From Nocardioides marmoribigeumensis (lineage in GTDB: Bacteria; Actinomycetota; Actinomycetes; Propionibacteriales; Nocardioidaceae), in the NCBI RefSeq assembly GCF_031458325.1, contig NZ_JAVDYG010000001.1, positions 3,348,001-3,412,000 of the forward strand: 64,000 nucleotides of DNA, in the 5' to 3' direction. The notes beneath the pieces were generated by a model that made no database searches, was not told the DNA's origin, and saw only the letters and a program-made list of their open reading frames with translations. Shown piece after piece: positions 8,656 to 16,824 of the stretch. The number at the start of each line of letters is the position of its first letter. The stretch's first letter is position 1. Position numbers and translations under genes: made by a program.

Positions 8656-9342
8656 TCAGAACAGGCGGGCGGTGGGGTCGTCGATCCCGCGCAGAGCGTC
8701 GTAGTCCACGACCACGCACCGGATGCCGCGGTCCTCGGCGAGGACCCGGGCCTGGGGCTTGATCGCCTGGGCGGCGAACACGCCGCGCACCTGGCCCCTC
8801 GTGGTGAGCAACGGGTCGCGGTTGAGCAGCTCGAGGTAGCGGGTGAGCTGCTCGACCCCGTCGATCTCGCCGCGGCGCTTGATCTCGACCGCGACGCACA
8901 GGCCCTCGGCGTCGCGGCACATCAGGTCCACCGGACCGATCGCGGTGGGGTACTCCCGCCGGACGAGGGTCAGGCCCTCGGCGAGGGTCGCGGGGTGGTC
9001 GGCGAGGAGCTCCTGCAGGTGCTTCTCGACCCCGTCCTTCTGCAGCCCCGGGTCGACGCCGAGGTCGTGGGAGGAGTCGTGGAGGACCTCCTCGAGCAGG
9101 ATGCGCAGGGTGTCGTCGGACTTCGGGTTGCTCACGACCCACTCGACCTGCCCGTCGTCGGTCACGCCCTCGCGGACCGTGCACGGGGGAGACATCCAGT
9201 TGAGCGGCTTGTAGGAGCCGCCGTCGGAGTGGACCAGCACCGACCCGTCGGCCTTGACCATGAGCACCCTGGTGGCCATGGGCAGGTGGGCGGTCAGCCG
9301 TCCCGCGTAGTCGACCTGGCACCGCGCGACGACGAGTCTCAC
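8656..9342 (-). CDS. nucS: endonuclease NucS (non-canonical mismatch repair)
   Basis: A 228-residue homologue of actinobacterial/archaeal NucS (EndoMS), which cuts both strands at mismatches and replaces MutS/MutL in actinomycetes. N-terminal DNA-binding half begins [20 protein letters not shown] and contains [17 protein letters not shown], both highly conserved. The C-terminal RecB-like nuclease has GPVDLMCRD and [20 protein letters not shown], giving the D...ExK catalytic set. The chain ends TARLF, the position of the beta-clamp-binding tail known in this family. GTG 9342 is chosen because family members begin at this Val-Arg-Leu; there is no ribosome site but TAGCGT ends seven bases upstream, so a leaderless mRNA is likely. 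Confidence 0.93.
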   Translation of the reverse strand: MRLVVARCQVDYAGRLTAHLPMATRVLMVKADGSVLVHSDGGSYKPLNWMSPPCTVREGVTDDGQVEWVVSNPKSDDTLRILLEEVLHDSSHDLGVDPGLQKDGVEKHLQELLADHPATLAEGLTLVRREYPTAIGPVDLMCRDAEGLCVAVEIKRRGEIDGVEQLTRYLELLNRDPLLTTRGQVRGVFAAQAIKPQARVLAEDRGIRCVVVDYDALRGIDDPTARLF

Positions 9343-9349
9343 GCGCGGC

Positions 9350-9355
9350 ACGCTA
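9350..9355 (-). promoter_or_regulatory. -10 element of nucS, leaderless start
   Basis: On the minus strand TAGCGT (TANNNT class) lies seven bases before the nucS GTG, the spacing expected if transcription begins at the start codon. No good -35 is visible. Confidence 0.4.
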
Positions 9356-9430
9356 CCAACCGCCGTACGTCGGCCCGCGACCCGGCGGGGCGCGTGGCCA
9401 GGGTCACAGGGCGACCGGTCCGCGGGACCC

Positions 9431-9448
9431 TGTTACCGAGAGGTAACA
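9431..9448. promoter_or_regulatory. operator-like dyad upstream of hbd (GTTACC-N4-GGTAAC)
   Basis: The 18-base sequence TGTTACCGAGAGGTAACA is a perfect 7-bp inverted repeat with a 4-base centre, ending 19 bases before the dehydrogenase ATG. Variants of the same dyad stand before ccr (15173-15188) and the acetyl-CoA acetyltransferase gene (18433-18448), so it is a candidate operator of one ethylmalonyl-CoA pathway regulator. Size and symmetry suit a TetR-type dimer, but the regulator gene is not in this window. Confidence 0.55.
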
Positions 9449-9467
9449 ACGTGGGATCATCCAGCAC

Positions 9468-10673
9468 ATGTCTGAGATCCACGACCTCCTCGTGCTGCCC
9501 TACCTCAACCACGCCGTGCGCATGTACGAGGCCGACTACGCCTCGCGCGCCGACATCGACGCCGCGATGCGCTTCGGGTGCGGCTACCCCGAGGGCCCGC
9601 TGACCGTGATCGACCGCATCGGGCTGGACGTGGTCCGGGACCGCCTGGCCGCGCGCTTCGAGCAGACCGGGGACCACCTGCACCAGCCGGCCGACCTGCT
9701 GGAGAAGCTGGTCGCCGAGGGTCGCACCGGTGTCGCGGCCGGGCGCGGGTTCTACACCTACGCCGACGGTGCGGTCGCCGCCGACGAGGAGACCCCCTCG
9801 GCCGACGACGCCCCCCAGCTGCGTCACGACATCGCCACGGTCGGCGTCGTGGGCACGGGCACGATGGCCAGCGGCATCGTCGAGGTGTTCGCCAAGGCCG
9901 GCTACGACGTGGTCGTCGTGGGCCGCAGCGACGACAAGCTGGCCGGCGTGGTGAAGGGCATCGAGAAGTCGCTGGACCGGGCGATCGAGAAGGGCCGGCT
10001 GGACGCGGCCGCCAAGGAGCAGGTGCTGGGCCGCCTGACCGGCTCGACCTCCCGCGAGGCGCTCGCCGACGTCGACCTCGTGGTCGAGGCGATCGCCGAG
10101 GACCTCGCGGTCAAGACCGAGCTGTTCGGCGACCTCGACCGCATCTGCAAGCCGGGCGCGATCCTGGCGACGACGACCTCCTCGCTGCCGATCGGCGACT
10201 GCGCCGCGGCGACCAAGCGTCCGGAGTGGGTCATCGGCATGCACTTCTTCAACCCCGCCCCGGTGATGAAGCTGGTCGAGGTCGTCACGACCGAGCAGAC
10301 GCTGCCCGAGGTGGACGAGACCACCAAGGCGCTGTGCGCCGAGGTCGGCAAGGTCGCGGTCTCCTGCGGCGACCGGGCCGGCTTCATCGTCAACTGCCTG
10401 CTGTTCCCCTACCTCAACGACGCGGTGACGCTCTCGGAGTCGGGCGTCGCGCTGGACGAGATCGACGCGGCGATCAAGGCCGAGGCCAACTTCCCGATGG
10501 GGCCGTTCCAGCTCCTCGACGTGGTGGGCAACGACGTCTCCCTGGCGATCCAGGAGGAGCTGCTCAAGGAGTTCGGCGAGCCCGGCTTCGAGCCCGCGGC
10601 CACCCTGCGCGACAAGGTCGCGGCGGGCGAGCTGGGTCGCAAGACCAAGAAGGGCTTCCACGACTACTCCTGA
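9468..10673 (+). CDS. 3-hydroxybutyryl-CoA dehydrogenase with duplicated C-terminal domain
   Basis: A 401-residue NAD(P)-dependent 3-hydroxyacyl-CoA dehydrogenase, most likely converting acetoacetyl-CoA to 3-hydroxybutyryl-CoA between the thiolase and crotonyl-CoA steps. Residues 1-100 form a 3HCDH C-terminal-type domain (YPEGPLTVIDRIGLDVV and GRGFYTY). The Rossmann domain follows with GVVGTGTMASGI, then IGMHFFNPAPVMKLVEVV, which holds the catalytic histidine, and CGDRAGFIVN. A second C-terminal domain repeats the pattern (FPMGPFQLLDVVGNDV and GRKTKKGFHDY). Typical bacterial Hbd is about 285 residues, so the N-terminal copy is extra. The pathway role is inferred from ccr, thiolase and mutase genes nearby and from the shared operator-like dyad. 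Confidence 0.85.
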   Translation: MSEIHDLLVLPYLNHAVRMYEADYASRADIDAAMRFGCGYPEGPLTVIDRIGLDVVRDRLAARFEQTGDHLHQPADLLEKLVAEGRTGVAAGRGFYTYADGAVAADEETPSADDAPQLRHDIATVGVVGTGTMASGIVEVFAKAGYDVVVVGRSDDKLAGVVKGIEKSLDRAIEKGRLDAAAKEQVLGRLTGSTSREALADVDLVVEAIAEDLAVKTELFGDLDRICKPGAILATTTSSLPIGDCAAATKRPEWVIGMHFFNPAPVMKLVEVVTTEQTLPEVDETTKALCAEVGKVAVSCGDRAGFIVNCLLFPYLNDAVTLSESGVALDEIDAAIKAEANFPMGPFQLLDVVGNDVSLAIQEELLKEFGEPGFEPAATLRDKVAAGELGRKTKKGFHDYS

Positions 10674-10733
10674 GCGGAGCCTGAGGGCCCTGGACCTGCG
10701 GGTCCGCGGGTCCTCGACTGTGGATCGGGTGGG

Positions 10734-11279
10734 TCAGGCCTTGTGGCGCCCGGGAGCGGCGTCGTCACTGCTGGGCCGCGGGCCGGTGGAGGCGTCGGAC
10801 TCGGCCTCCTGCGCCGCGGCCTCGCCCTCCTCGTCGGTGTCGGGGGACGCGTCGTCCTGGGCGTCGTCCTGGGCGTCGTCCTTGACGTCGCTCGCGGAGC
10901 CCGCCTGGGCCTCGGGGTCGGGCTCCTTCTGGCCGATCCCGTCCTGGGCGTCGTTCTCCGAGATGTCGCTGTCCTCGAAGCGGGCCTCCTCCGGGATGAA
11001 GGTGCGCTGGGTGTTGTCGACCTCGGCGTTGTCGGGTCGGTTGTCGGGGTCGAGGCGCTCCTGGCGCTCCTCCTCGATCGTCTCCAGCAGGTCCTTGTCG
11101 ACGTCGTCGGGGGAGCTGGCCTCCATGATGGCCCGGGTCTCCTCGCGGGAGTTGTTGGTCGACTCGTAGGGGGTGTCGTCGAGACCGACGGCGTCCGCGG
11201 GCTCGGCCGACTCGGTCGACTCAGCCGACTCGGTCGCGTCCTCCCTCGAGTCGTCCTTCGCCTTGATGTCGTCGCTCAA
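10734..11279 (-). CDS. acidic, disordered hypothetical protein
   Basis: No recognised family. The frame encodes about 181 residues rich in Asp, Glu, Ser and Ala with almost no hydrophobic runs, so it is probably intrinsically disordered. A short DNA tandem gives the repeat DDAQDDAQDD near the C-terminus, and AESTESAE occurs near the N-terminus. The more ordered middle part includes ETRAIMEASSPDDVDKDLLE and TQRTFIPEEARFEDSD. TTG at 11279 is proposed as the start because GAGGGAG lies about seven bases upstream on the coding strand; the frame stays open to GTG/ATG codons 84 bases further out. Convergent with the dehydrogenase gene; the next gene on the same strand is the AI-2E-type transporter upstream. 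Confidence 0.6.
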   Translation of the reverse strand: MSDDIKAKDDSREDATESAESTESAEPADAVGLDDTPYESTNNSREETRAIMEASSPDDVDKDLLETIEEERQERLDPDNRPDNAEVDNTQRTFIPEEARFEDSDISENDAQDGIGQKEPDPEAQAGSASDVKDDAQDDAQDDASPDTDEEGEAAAQEAESDASTGPRPSSDDAAPGRHKA

Positions 11280-11373
11280 CGTGGGCTCCCTCGGGTCGGT
11301 CGGGACAGGGTCCGAGTGGCCCTGCCGCTCCTGGGATGCATTACCGTTCGGACCCACCCTCAAACGCGAGGCG

Positions 11374-12462
11374 CTAGCGAGCCTCCTGCCGGGGCACCCA
11401 GACCTCGCGGAGCAGGAGCAGCAGGGCGGCCGCCGTGGGGATGGCCAGCAGCGCCCCGACGACCCCGAGCAGGGCGGCCCCCGTGAGCGCGGCGATCACG
11501 GTGACCGCGCCGGGGACGTTGACCGAGCGCGACATCACGCGGGGGTAGATCAGGTAGTTCTCGACCTGCTGGTAGACGACGTAGAAGATCACGCAGACGA
11601 TGCCGGTGCGGACGTCGGTGGCCAACGCGATGGCCGAGACGATCGCGGCGCCGATCGTGGCGCCGATCATCGGGATGATGTCGAGCAGCGTCACCACCGC
11701 GGCCAGCGCGACGGCGTAGTCCTTGAGCCCGACGACGGCCAGGAACACCAGCGAGGAGATGCCGGCGCACGAGGCGACGACGACGGCGCCCGAGACGTAG
11801 CCGCCGATGCTCTCGAGCATGCGGTCGCCCAGGTCGCGCACACGGTCGCGCCTGCTCGCCGGGGCCAGCTCGTAGATGGCGCTCTTGGTGCGCTCGAGCG
11901 AGGCGAGGAAGTACAGCGTCAGCACGATGACGATGAAGGCGTTGCCGAGGAACCCCAGCACGGCGACGGTCACGCCGAGCACGCCGCCGAACACGCCCCG
12001 GGCGAACGTGCCGTTGCTGATGAAGGCCTGGGCCTTCTCGATGAAGTGGAAGTGGTCGTCGAGGGACTGGATCTGCTTGTTGCGCTGGAGCTGCTGCAGC
12101 CAGTCGGGGGCGTTGGACACGATCGCGTTGACCTGGTCGGTGATGACCGGGACCAGGGCGACCACGAAGAGCACCAGGGCCGCGAGGAAGCCGAGGATCA
12201 CCGCCAGGACCGCCCACGGCCGTCGCAGCCCTCGACCGGTGAGCCAGCGCACCGACGGGTCGAGGCCGGCCGCGAGGAAGAACGAGACGACGACCAGGAT
12301 CAGCACCGAGCTGATCGAGACGAGCAGGCCACCGAGGACCTGGGCGAGGAACCAGCCCAGGCCCACCAGGAACCCCAGCGCCACCGGGCTGTGGTGGACC
12401 CACCGCGGGACGGCGGGGCGCCGTGCCCCGGCAGCAGGTGCCGGGGCCGAGCCGTCGGTCAC
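11374..12462 (-). CDS. AI-2E / PerM family transporter
   Basis: A 362-residue integral membrane protein with seven or eight hydrophobic segments, the organisation of the AI-2E (PerM/TqsA) exporter family. Recognisable elements are the paired N-terminal helices (SISSVLILVVVSFFLAAGLD), the long amphipathic region around residues 100-150, and the C-terminal signature TLLDIIPMIGATIGA followed by YQQVENYLIYPRVM. Members export autoinducer-2, indole-like compounds or Na+/H+; substrate here is unknown. GTG 12462 overlaps the TGA of the upstream coiled-coil gene by four bases, implying translational coupling with a cell-wall/polarity-type protein. Confidence 0.85.
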   Translation of the reverse strand: MTDGSAPAPAAGARRPAVPRWVHHSPVALGFLVGLGWFLAQVLGGLLVSISSVLILVVVSFFLAAGLDPSVRWLTGRGLRRPWAVLAVILGFLAALVLFVVALVPVITDQVNAIVSNAPDWLQQLQRNKQIQSLDDHFHFIEKAQAFISNGTFARGVFGGVLGVTVAVLGFLGNAFIVIVLTLYFLASLERTKSAIYELAPASRRDRVRDLGDRMLESIGGYVSGAVVVASCAGISSLVFLAVVGLKDYAVALAAVVTLLDIIPMIGATIGAAIVSAIALATDVRTGIVCVIFYVVYQQVENYLIYPRVMSRSVNVPGAVTVIAALTGAALLGVVGALLAIPTAAALLLLLREVWVPRQEAR

Positions 12463-13652
12463 TCGGAGGCGGGGGCCTGGTCGGTCGCCGTGCCCGCGAA
12501 GCCGCCCATCACCTCGCGCAGCGCGTTGAGCTGGGCGGCGATCGCGTCGCGGCGCTTGGTCAGGGCGTCGACCTCGTTGGTCAGCTCGACCAGCTGACGC
12601 TCGGCCTCGGCGTGGCCGGCGTCGATGAAGGTCTGGGCCTGGGACTGGGCGGCCGCGACGACCTGCTCGGCCTCGCGGCGGGCGCGGGACAGCACCCGCT
12701 CGGCCTCGGTGTGGGCGTCCTGGCGCGCGACCTGCGCGGCCTGGATGGCCTCGCGCGAGCGGGTCTCGGCGGCGTCGGCGCGCTCCTCGGCCTGCGCGAG
12801 CAGGGCGTTGGTCTCGGCGATCGCGTTGGAGTGGTTCTCCGCGGCCTCACGGGTGAGGCGCTCCTTCTCGACCGCGAGCGTGCGCTGCATCTCGGAGACC
12901 TCGCGCTGGGCGGTGGCCAGCGCGGTCTCGGCCTCGCGGCGCGCGGAGGTGAGCAGACCCTGGCTCTCCTGCTCGGCGGCCATGCGGCGCTGCTTGGCGT
13001 CGCGCTCGGCCGCGGCGAGCATGTCGGCGGCCTCGGTCTCGGCGGTCGTGCGCAGCCGCTCGACCTCGCTCATCGCCTTGGAGCGGGCCTCGTCGAGCTC
13101 CTTGAGCTGGGTCATGCGCATGTCGTCGGCGTCGCGGGAGGCCTGGTTCTTCAGCGCACCGGCCTCGTGGTTGGCCTTGCGCACGATCTCGTCGGCGCGG
13201 GTGCGGGCCGAGGCGAGGACCTCCGAGGCCTGCTCCTCGGCGAGCCGCAGGATCTCGCTGGCCTTGCCGCCCAGGCCGGCGAAGGTCGGGTTGTCGCGCT
13301 CGGAGGCGTCGGTCTTGAGGGACTCCAGCTCCTGGGCGATCTCGGCGTTGCGCTTCTGCAGCTCGGCCACCTGGGAGGTGAGCAGCTTCTTCTCGGCGGT
13401 GATCGTCTGGAACAGACGGTCGACGCTGGTGGTGTCGTAGCCACGGCGGGCGACGGGGAACTGCGGGGAGGCCCCGGCGACCGGGACGACCGGCTGGGTC
13501 TGGGTCGCGGTGGCGCTCGCGCCGCCCTGCCCGGCCGCGGGCCTGGCTGCGCCGGCCTTCTGCGGTGCGGCGGACCCTGCGGGCGACGCGGGTGCTGCGG
13601 TGCCCTGCTTGTTCTGGTTGTCCTCGAAGATGGACAGTCCGCGCTCACTCAT
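12459..13652 (-). CDS. DivIVA/Scy-like coiled-coil protein
   Basis: A 397-residue protein with a low-complexity Ala/Pro/Gln-rich N-terminus (residues 15-65), a DivIVA-like turn ARRGYDTTSVDRLFQ at about 68-82, then about 300 residues of nearly continuous heptad-patterned helix rich in Ala, Glu and Arg. This is the layout of DivIVA-domain and Scy/FilP-type cytoskeletal proteins that organise polar growth in actinomycetes; the hydrophobic DivIVA membrane loop is not clear, so a Scy-like scaffold is as likely. ATG 13652 is preceded by a purine-rich GGAGAGAGGG. Its TGA overlaps the start of the AI-2E-type transporter, suggesting co-translation. A strong hairpin region separates it from ccr upstream. 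Confidence 0.75.
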   Translation of the reverse strand: MSERGLSIFEDNQNKQGTAAPASPAGSAAPQKAGAARPAAGQGGASATATQTQPVVPVAGASPQFPVARRGYDTTSVDRLFQTITAEKKLLTSQVAELQKRNAEIAQELESLKTDASERDNPTFAGLGGKASEILRLAEEQASEVLASARTRADEIVRKANHEAGALKNQASRDADDMRMTQLKELDEARSKAMSEVERLRTTAETEAADMLAAAERDAKQRRMAAEQESQGLLTSARREAETALATAQREVSEMQRTLAVEKERLTREAAENHSNAIAETNALLAQAEERADAAETRSREAIQAAQVARQDAHTEAERVLSRARREAEQVVAAAQSQAQTFIDAGHAEAERQLVELTNEVDALTKRRDAIAAQLNALREVMGGFAGTATDQAPASE

Positions 13653-13715
13653 GGGGGTTCCCTCTCTCCTGCTGGTGCTGCGGCGACGCCCCTAGTCTCA
13701 CCCAGGCAGGGCACG

Positions 13716-13761
13716 ACGACGGGGCGCCACCCCGTCGTGTCGACGGATTTGGTGGCGCCCC
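13716..13761 (-). terminator. two alternative hairpins between ccr and the coiled-coil gene
   Basis: Downstream of ccr, 13716-13724 pairs perfectly with 13730-13738 (9 bp, loop of 5). The same bases can instead enter a longer-range pairing of 13721-13730 with 13752-13761 (10 bp perfect). The two folds are mutually exclusive. There is no T run, as is usual in high-GC actinomycetes. Termination of ccr is the simple reading; an attenuator for the coiled-coil gene is possible. Confidence 0.5.
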
Positions 13762-13790
13762 GATGTCGGGAGTGGCTCTGACCAGCCGGT

Positions 13791-15128
13791 TCAGACCCCG
13801 CGGAAGGCGTTGATCTGGTCCAGGTGCTGGGACCGCAGCTCCTCGTCGCGGACCCCGAGGCCCTCCTCGGGCGCCAGGCAGAGGACGCCGACCTTGCCCT
13901 GGTGGGCGTTCTTGTGGACGTCGAGCGCGGCCTGGCCGACGTCGGCCAGCGCGTAGGACTTCGACAGGGTCGGGTGGATCTTGCCCTTGGCGATGAGGCG
14001 GTTGGCCTCCCACGACTCGCGGTAGTTGGCGAAGTGCGAGGAGATGATCCGCTTGAGGTTCATCCAGAGGTAGCGGTTGTCGTACTCGTGCATGTAGCCG
14101 GTGGTCGAGGCGCAGGTGGTGATCGTGCCGCCCTTGCGGGTGACGAACACCGAGGCGCCGAAGGTCTCGCGGCCCGGGTGCTCGAAGACGATGTCGATGT
14201 CCTCGCCGCCGGTCAGCTCGCGGATCTTGGCCCCGAAGCGCTTCCACTCCTTGGGGTCCTGGGTGCGCTCGTCCTTCCAGAACCGGTAGTCCTCCTCGGA
14301 GCGGTTGATCACCAGCTCGGCGCCCATCTTGCGGGCGATCGCGGCCTTCTCCTCGTTGGAGACCACGCAGATCGGGGTGGCGCCGCCGTTGAGGGCGTAC
14401 TGCGTCGCGAAGCCGCCCAGGCCGCCCGAGGCGCCCCAGATCAGGACGTTGTCGCCCTGCTTCATGTTGCCGCCGTTGGTCGAGACCAGCTGACGGTAGG
14501 CGGTGGAGTTGACCAGGCCGGGGGAGGCGGCCTCCTCCCAGGTGAGGTGCGCGGGCTTGGGCATGAGCTGGTTGGACTTGACCAGCGCGACCTGGGCCAG
14601 ACCACCGAAGTTGGTCTCGAAGCCCCAGATGCGCTGCTCGGGGTCGAGCATCGTGTCGTTGTGGCCGTCGGGGCTCTCCAGCTCGACCGAGAGGCAGTGC
14701 GCGACGACCTCGTCACCGGGCTTCCAGGAGTGCACGCCCAGGCCGGTCTTGAGCACGACGCCGGCCAGGTCGGAGCCGACCACGTGGTAGGGCAGGTCGT
14801 GACGCTTGGCCAACGGCGACATCCGGCCGTAGCGCTCGAGGAAGCCGAAGGTGGAGACGGGCTCGAAGATCGAGGTCCACACCGTGTTGTAGTTGATCGC
14901 GCTGGCCATCACCGCGACCAGGGCCTCGCCCGGCCCGAGCTCGGGCAGCGGCACGTCCTCGACGTGCAGCGACTTGCGGGGGTCCTTGTCGCGGCTGGCG
15001 AGCCCCTCGAACATCCCCTGCTCGTCCTTCTTGACGAAGGCGGCGGTGTAGTGGTCGGGGACCTCGAGGGCGGCGTAGTCCTCCGAGGAGGTGTCACCGG
15101 CCATGATCGCGTCGAGGATGTGCTGCAC
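13791..15128 (-). CDS. ccr: crotonyl-CoA carboxylase/reductase
   Basis: A 445-residue NADPH-dependent enzyme that reductively carboxylates crotonyl-CoA to (2S)-ethylmalonyl-CoA, the defining step of the ethylmalonyl-CoA pathway and a supplier of extender units. The medium-chain reductase fold is clear, with the nucleotide motif WGASGGLGG. CO2-binding residues described for Ccr are present: Asn in AINYNTVW, Phe-Glu in WGFETNFGG, and His in ISSHFANYRESW. The GTG start at 15128 has AGGAG about six bases upstream. The gene is divergent from the FMN glutamate synthase-like gene; the 112-base gap contains one of three operator-like dyads, overlapping a possible -10 (TAACCT) for ccr. Length matches the family (about 430-450). 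Confidence 0.95.
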   Translation of the reverse strand: MQHILDAIMAGDTSSEDYAALEVPDHYTAAFVKKDEQGMFEGLASRDKDPRKSLHVEDVPLPELGPGEALVAVMASAINYNTVWTSIFEPVSTFGFLERYGRMSPLAKRHDLPYHVVGSDLAGVVLKTGLGVHSWKPGDEVVAHCLSVELESPDGHNDTMLDPEQRIWGFETNFGGLAQVALVKSNQLMPKPAHLTWEEAASPGLVNSTAYRQLVSTNGGNMKQGDNVLIWGASGGLGGFATQYALNGGATPICVVSNEEKAAIARKMGAELVINRSEEDYRFWKDERTQDPKEWKRFGAKIRELTGGEDIDIVFEHPGRETFGASVFVTRKGGTITTCASTTGYMHEYDNRYLWMNLKRIISSHFANYRESWEANRLIAKGKIHPTLSKSYALADVGQAALDVHKNAHQGKVGVLCLAPEEGLGVRDEELRSQHLDQINAFRGV

Positions 15129-15172
15129 AAGGGCTCCTGGGTGTCGAGGAAGGCAGACAGGGTTCGCAGGAG

Positions 15173-15188
15173 GTTACCGGCGGGTCAC
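15173..15188. promoter_or_regulatory. operator-like dyad upstream of ccr (GTTACC-N4-GGTCAC)
   Basis: GTTACCGGCGGGTCAC is one mismatch away from the perfect dyad found before the dehydrogenase gene. On the ccr strand it reads GTGACC-N4-GGTAAC and runs into TAACCT, a plausible -10 with GTGCCA 18 bases upstream as -35, so a bound protein would block RNA polymerase. It could also affect the divergent FMN-protein gene. Confidence 0.55.
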
Positions 15189-15240
15189 CGCGTGTGGCAC
15201 CTGCGTGTGACCAATCCGACGAGGGGGGAACGCTGGTCCC

Positions 15241-16824
15241 ATGAAGCTCTCTCGGATCGTGTCGGGCGTCGGAGCGGCGCTGGCGGGGGTCGCCGCCCAC
15301 GACCTCCTCCAGCGCCGGCACTCCCTGCTGCGGGCCTTCCCGGTCCTCGGGCACGGGCGCTACCTGGTGGAGATGGTCGGCCCCGAGCTGCGGCAGTACG
15401 TCGTCGCCTCCAACGACGAGGAGCGGCCCTTCAGCCGCGACCAGCGGCGCTACATCTACGCCTCGTCCAAGGGAATGGACAACTACTTCGGGTTCGGGAC
15501 CGACAACGACCTCGAGCACTCGCAGGACTACCCGATCATCAAGCAGCGGACGTTCAGCGACGTCGTCCCCTCCAGCACCCAGGCCCACCACGGGCTCGAC
15601 GCCTGGATCCCCGGCGCCAAGGTGCTCGGCGGCGCCCGCGGACGGCGTCACGCCTTCCGGCCCCAGTCCGTGGTCAACACCTCGGCGATGAGCTACGGCA
15701 GCCTGTCCGGACCGGCCGTCGAGGCGATCAACCGCGGGGCCGCCCTGGGCGGCTTCTGGCAGAACACCGGCGAGGGCGGCCTCTCGGCGCACCACCGCCA
15801 CGGCGGCGACCTGATGCTGCAGATCGGCACGGCGTACTTCGGCTGTCGCGACGAGGACGGCCGCTTCGACCTCGACCGTCTGGTCGACCTGGTCGGCTCG
15901 GCGCCGGTCCGCGCGATCGAGATCAAGCTCAGCCAGGGCGCCAAGCCCGGGCTGGGCGGCGTGCTGCCGGCGGCCAAGATCACCCCGGAGATCGCCGAGA
16001 TCCGCAACGTGCCCCGCGACCGCGACTGCGTGAGCCCCTCGCGTCACACCGCGTTCCACGACGTCGACTCGATGCTCGACTTCGTCGAGACGATCGCCGA
16101 CGCCACCGGCCTGCCCGTCGGCATCAAGTCCGCGGTCGGCGACGAGCGCTTCTGGGAGGAGCTCGCCGCCACGATGGCCGACGGCCAGCGCGGGGTCGAC
16201 TTCGTGACGATCGACGGGGGCGAGGGCGGCACCGGGGCGGCTCCGCTGGTCTTCGCCGACCACGTGGCGCTGCCCTTCCAGGCGGCCTTCCCCCGCGCCT
16301 ACTCCGCCTTCGCCCGGCGGGGCATCAGCGACCGCGTCGTCTTCATCGGCTCGGGCAAGCTCGGCCTCCCCGAGAACGCCCTGATGGCGTTCGCGGTGGG
16401 TGCCGACCTGGTCAACGTCGCCCGCGAGGCGATGCTGGCCGTCGGCTGCCTGCAGACCCTCAAGTGCCACGAGGGCACCTGCCCGACCGGCGTCGCCACC
16501 CAGAACCCGTGGCTGACCCGCGCCCTCGTGCCCGAGCTCAAGGCCGAGCGGGTCGCGAGGTACGTCGGGGCGTTCCGCCGCGACCTGAGCAAGCTCGCCG
16601 AGGCGGTCGGCGTGGCGCACCCGTCGCTGGTCACCGCGGAGGACGTCGAGCTGCTCGACGGGCGCGCGACCTCCCGCACGCTGCGCGAGGTGCTGGGCTA
16701 CCAGAGCGGCTGGGGCCAGCCGAGCCAGGCCGACATGGACGAGGTGGCCCGGCTGGTGCGGGGGCCGCACCCCCAGCACCGCGTGCCCGAGCGCCGGCCC
16801 GGCTGGGCGGTCGACCGCTCGTGA
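15241..16824 (+). CDS. FMN-binding glutamate synthase-like protein
   Basis: A 527-residue stand-alone protein of the glutamate synthase large-subunit central/FMN domain type. A short hydrophobic N-terminus (residues 7-22) precedes the barrel. FMN-site motifs include MSYGSLSGPAVEAINRGA, NTGEGGLS and IEIKLSQGAKPG, then DGGEGGTGAAPLVF. The cluster motif C-x5-C-x4-C is seen in GCLQTLKCHEGTCPTG and would hold a 3Fe-4S centre. It lacks the amidotransferase domain of GltB, so it is not a full glutamate synthase. Similar orphan proteins are common in actinomycetes and have no settled role. The stop overlaps the start of the next gene by four bases. Confidence 0.8.
   Translation: MKLSRIVSGVGAALAGVAAHDLLQRRHSLLRAFPVLGHGRYLVEMVGPELRQYVVASNDEERPFSRDQRRYIYASSKGMDNYFGFGTDNDLEHSQDYPIIKQRTFSDVVPSSTQAHHGLDAWIPGAKVLGGARGRRHAFRPQSVVNTSAMSYGSLSGPAVEAINRGAALGGFWQNTGEGGLSAHHRHGGDLMLQIGTAYFGCRDEDGRFDLDRLVDLVGSAPVRAIEIKLSQGAKPGLGGVLPAAKITPEIAEIRNVPRDRDCVSPSRHTAFHDVDSMLDFVETIADATGLPVGIKSAVGDERFWEELAATMADGQRGVDFVTIDGGEGGTGAAPLVFADHVALPFQAAFPRAYSAFARRGISDRVVFIGSGKLGLPENALMAFAVGADLVNVAREAMLAVGCLQTLKCHEGTCPTGVATQNPWLTRALVPELKAERVARYVGAFRRDLSKLAEAVGVAHPSLVTAEDVELLDGRATSRTLREVLGYQSGWGQPSQADMDEVARLVRGPHPQHRVPERRPGWAVDRS

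Noticed and set aside
13824-16820. Extension of the SseB-like gene upstream through ccr and the FMN protein
   Set aside because: The upstream part is antisense to ccr and out of frame with the FMN protein; the GTGA overlap at 16821 gives the proper start.
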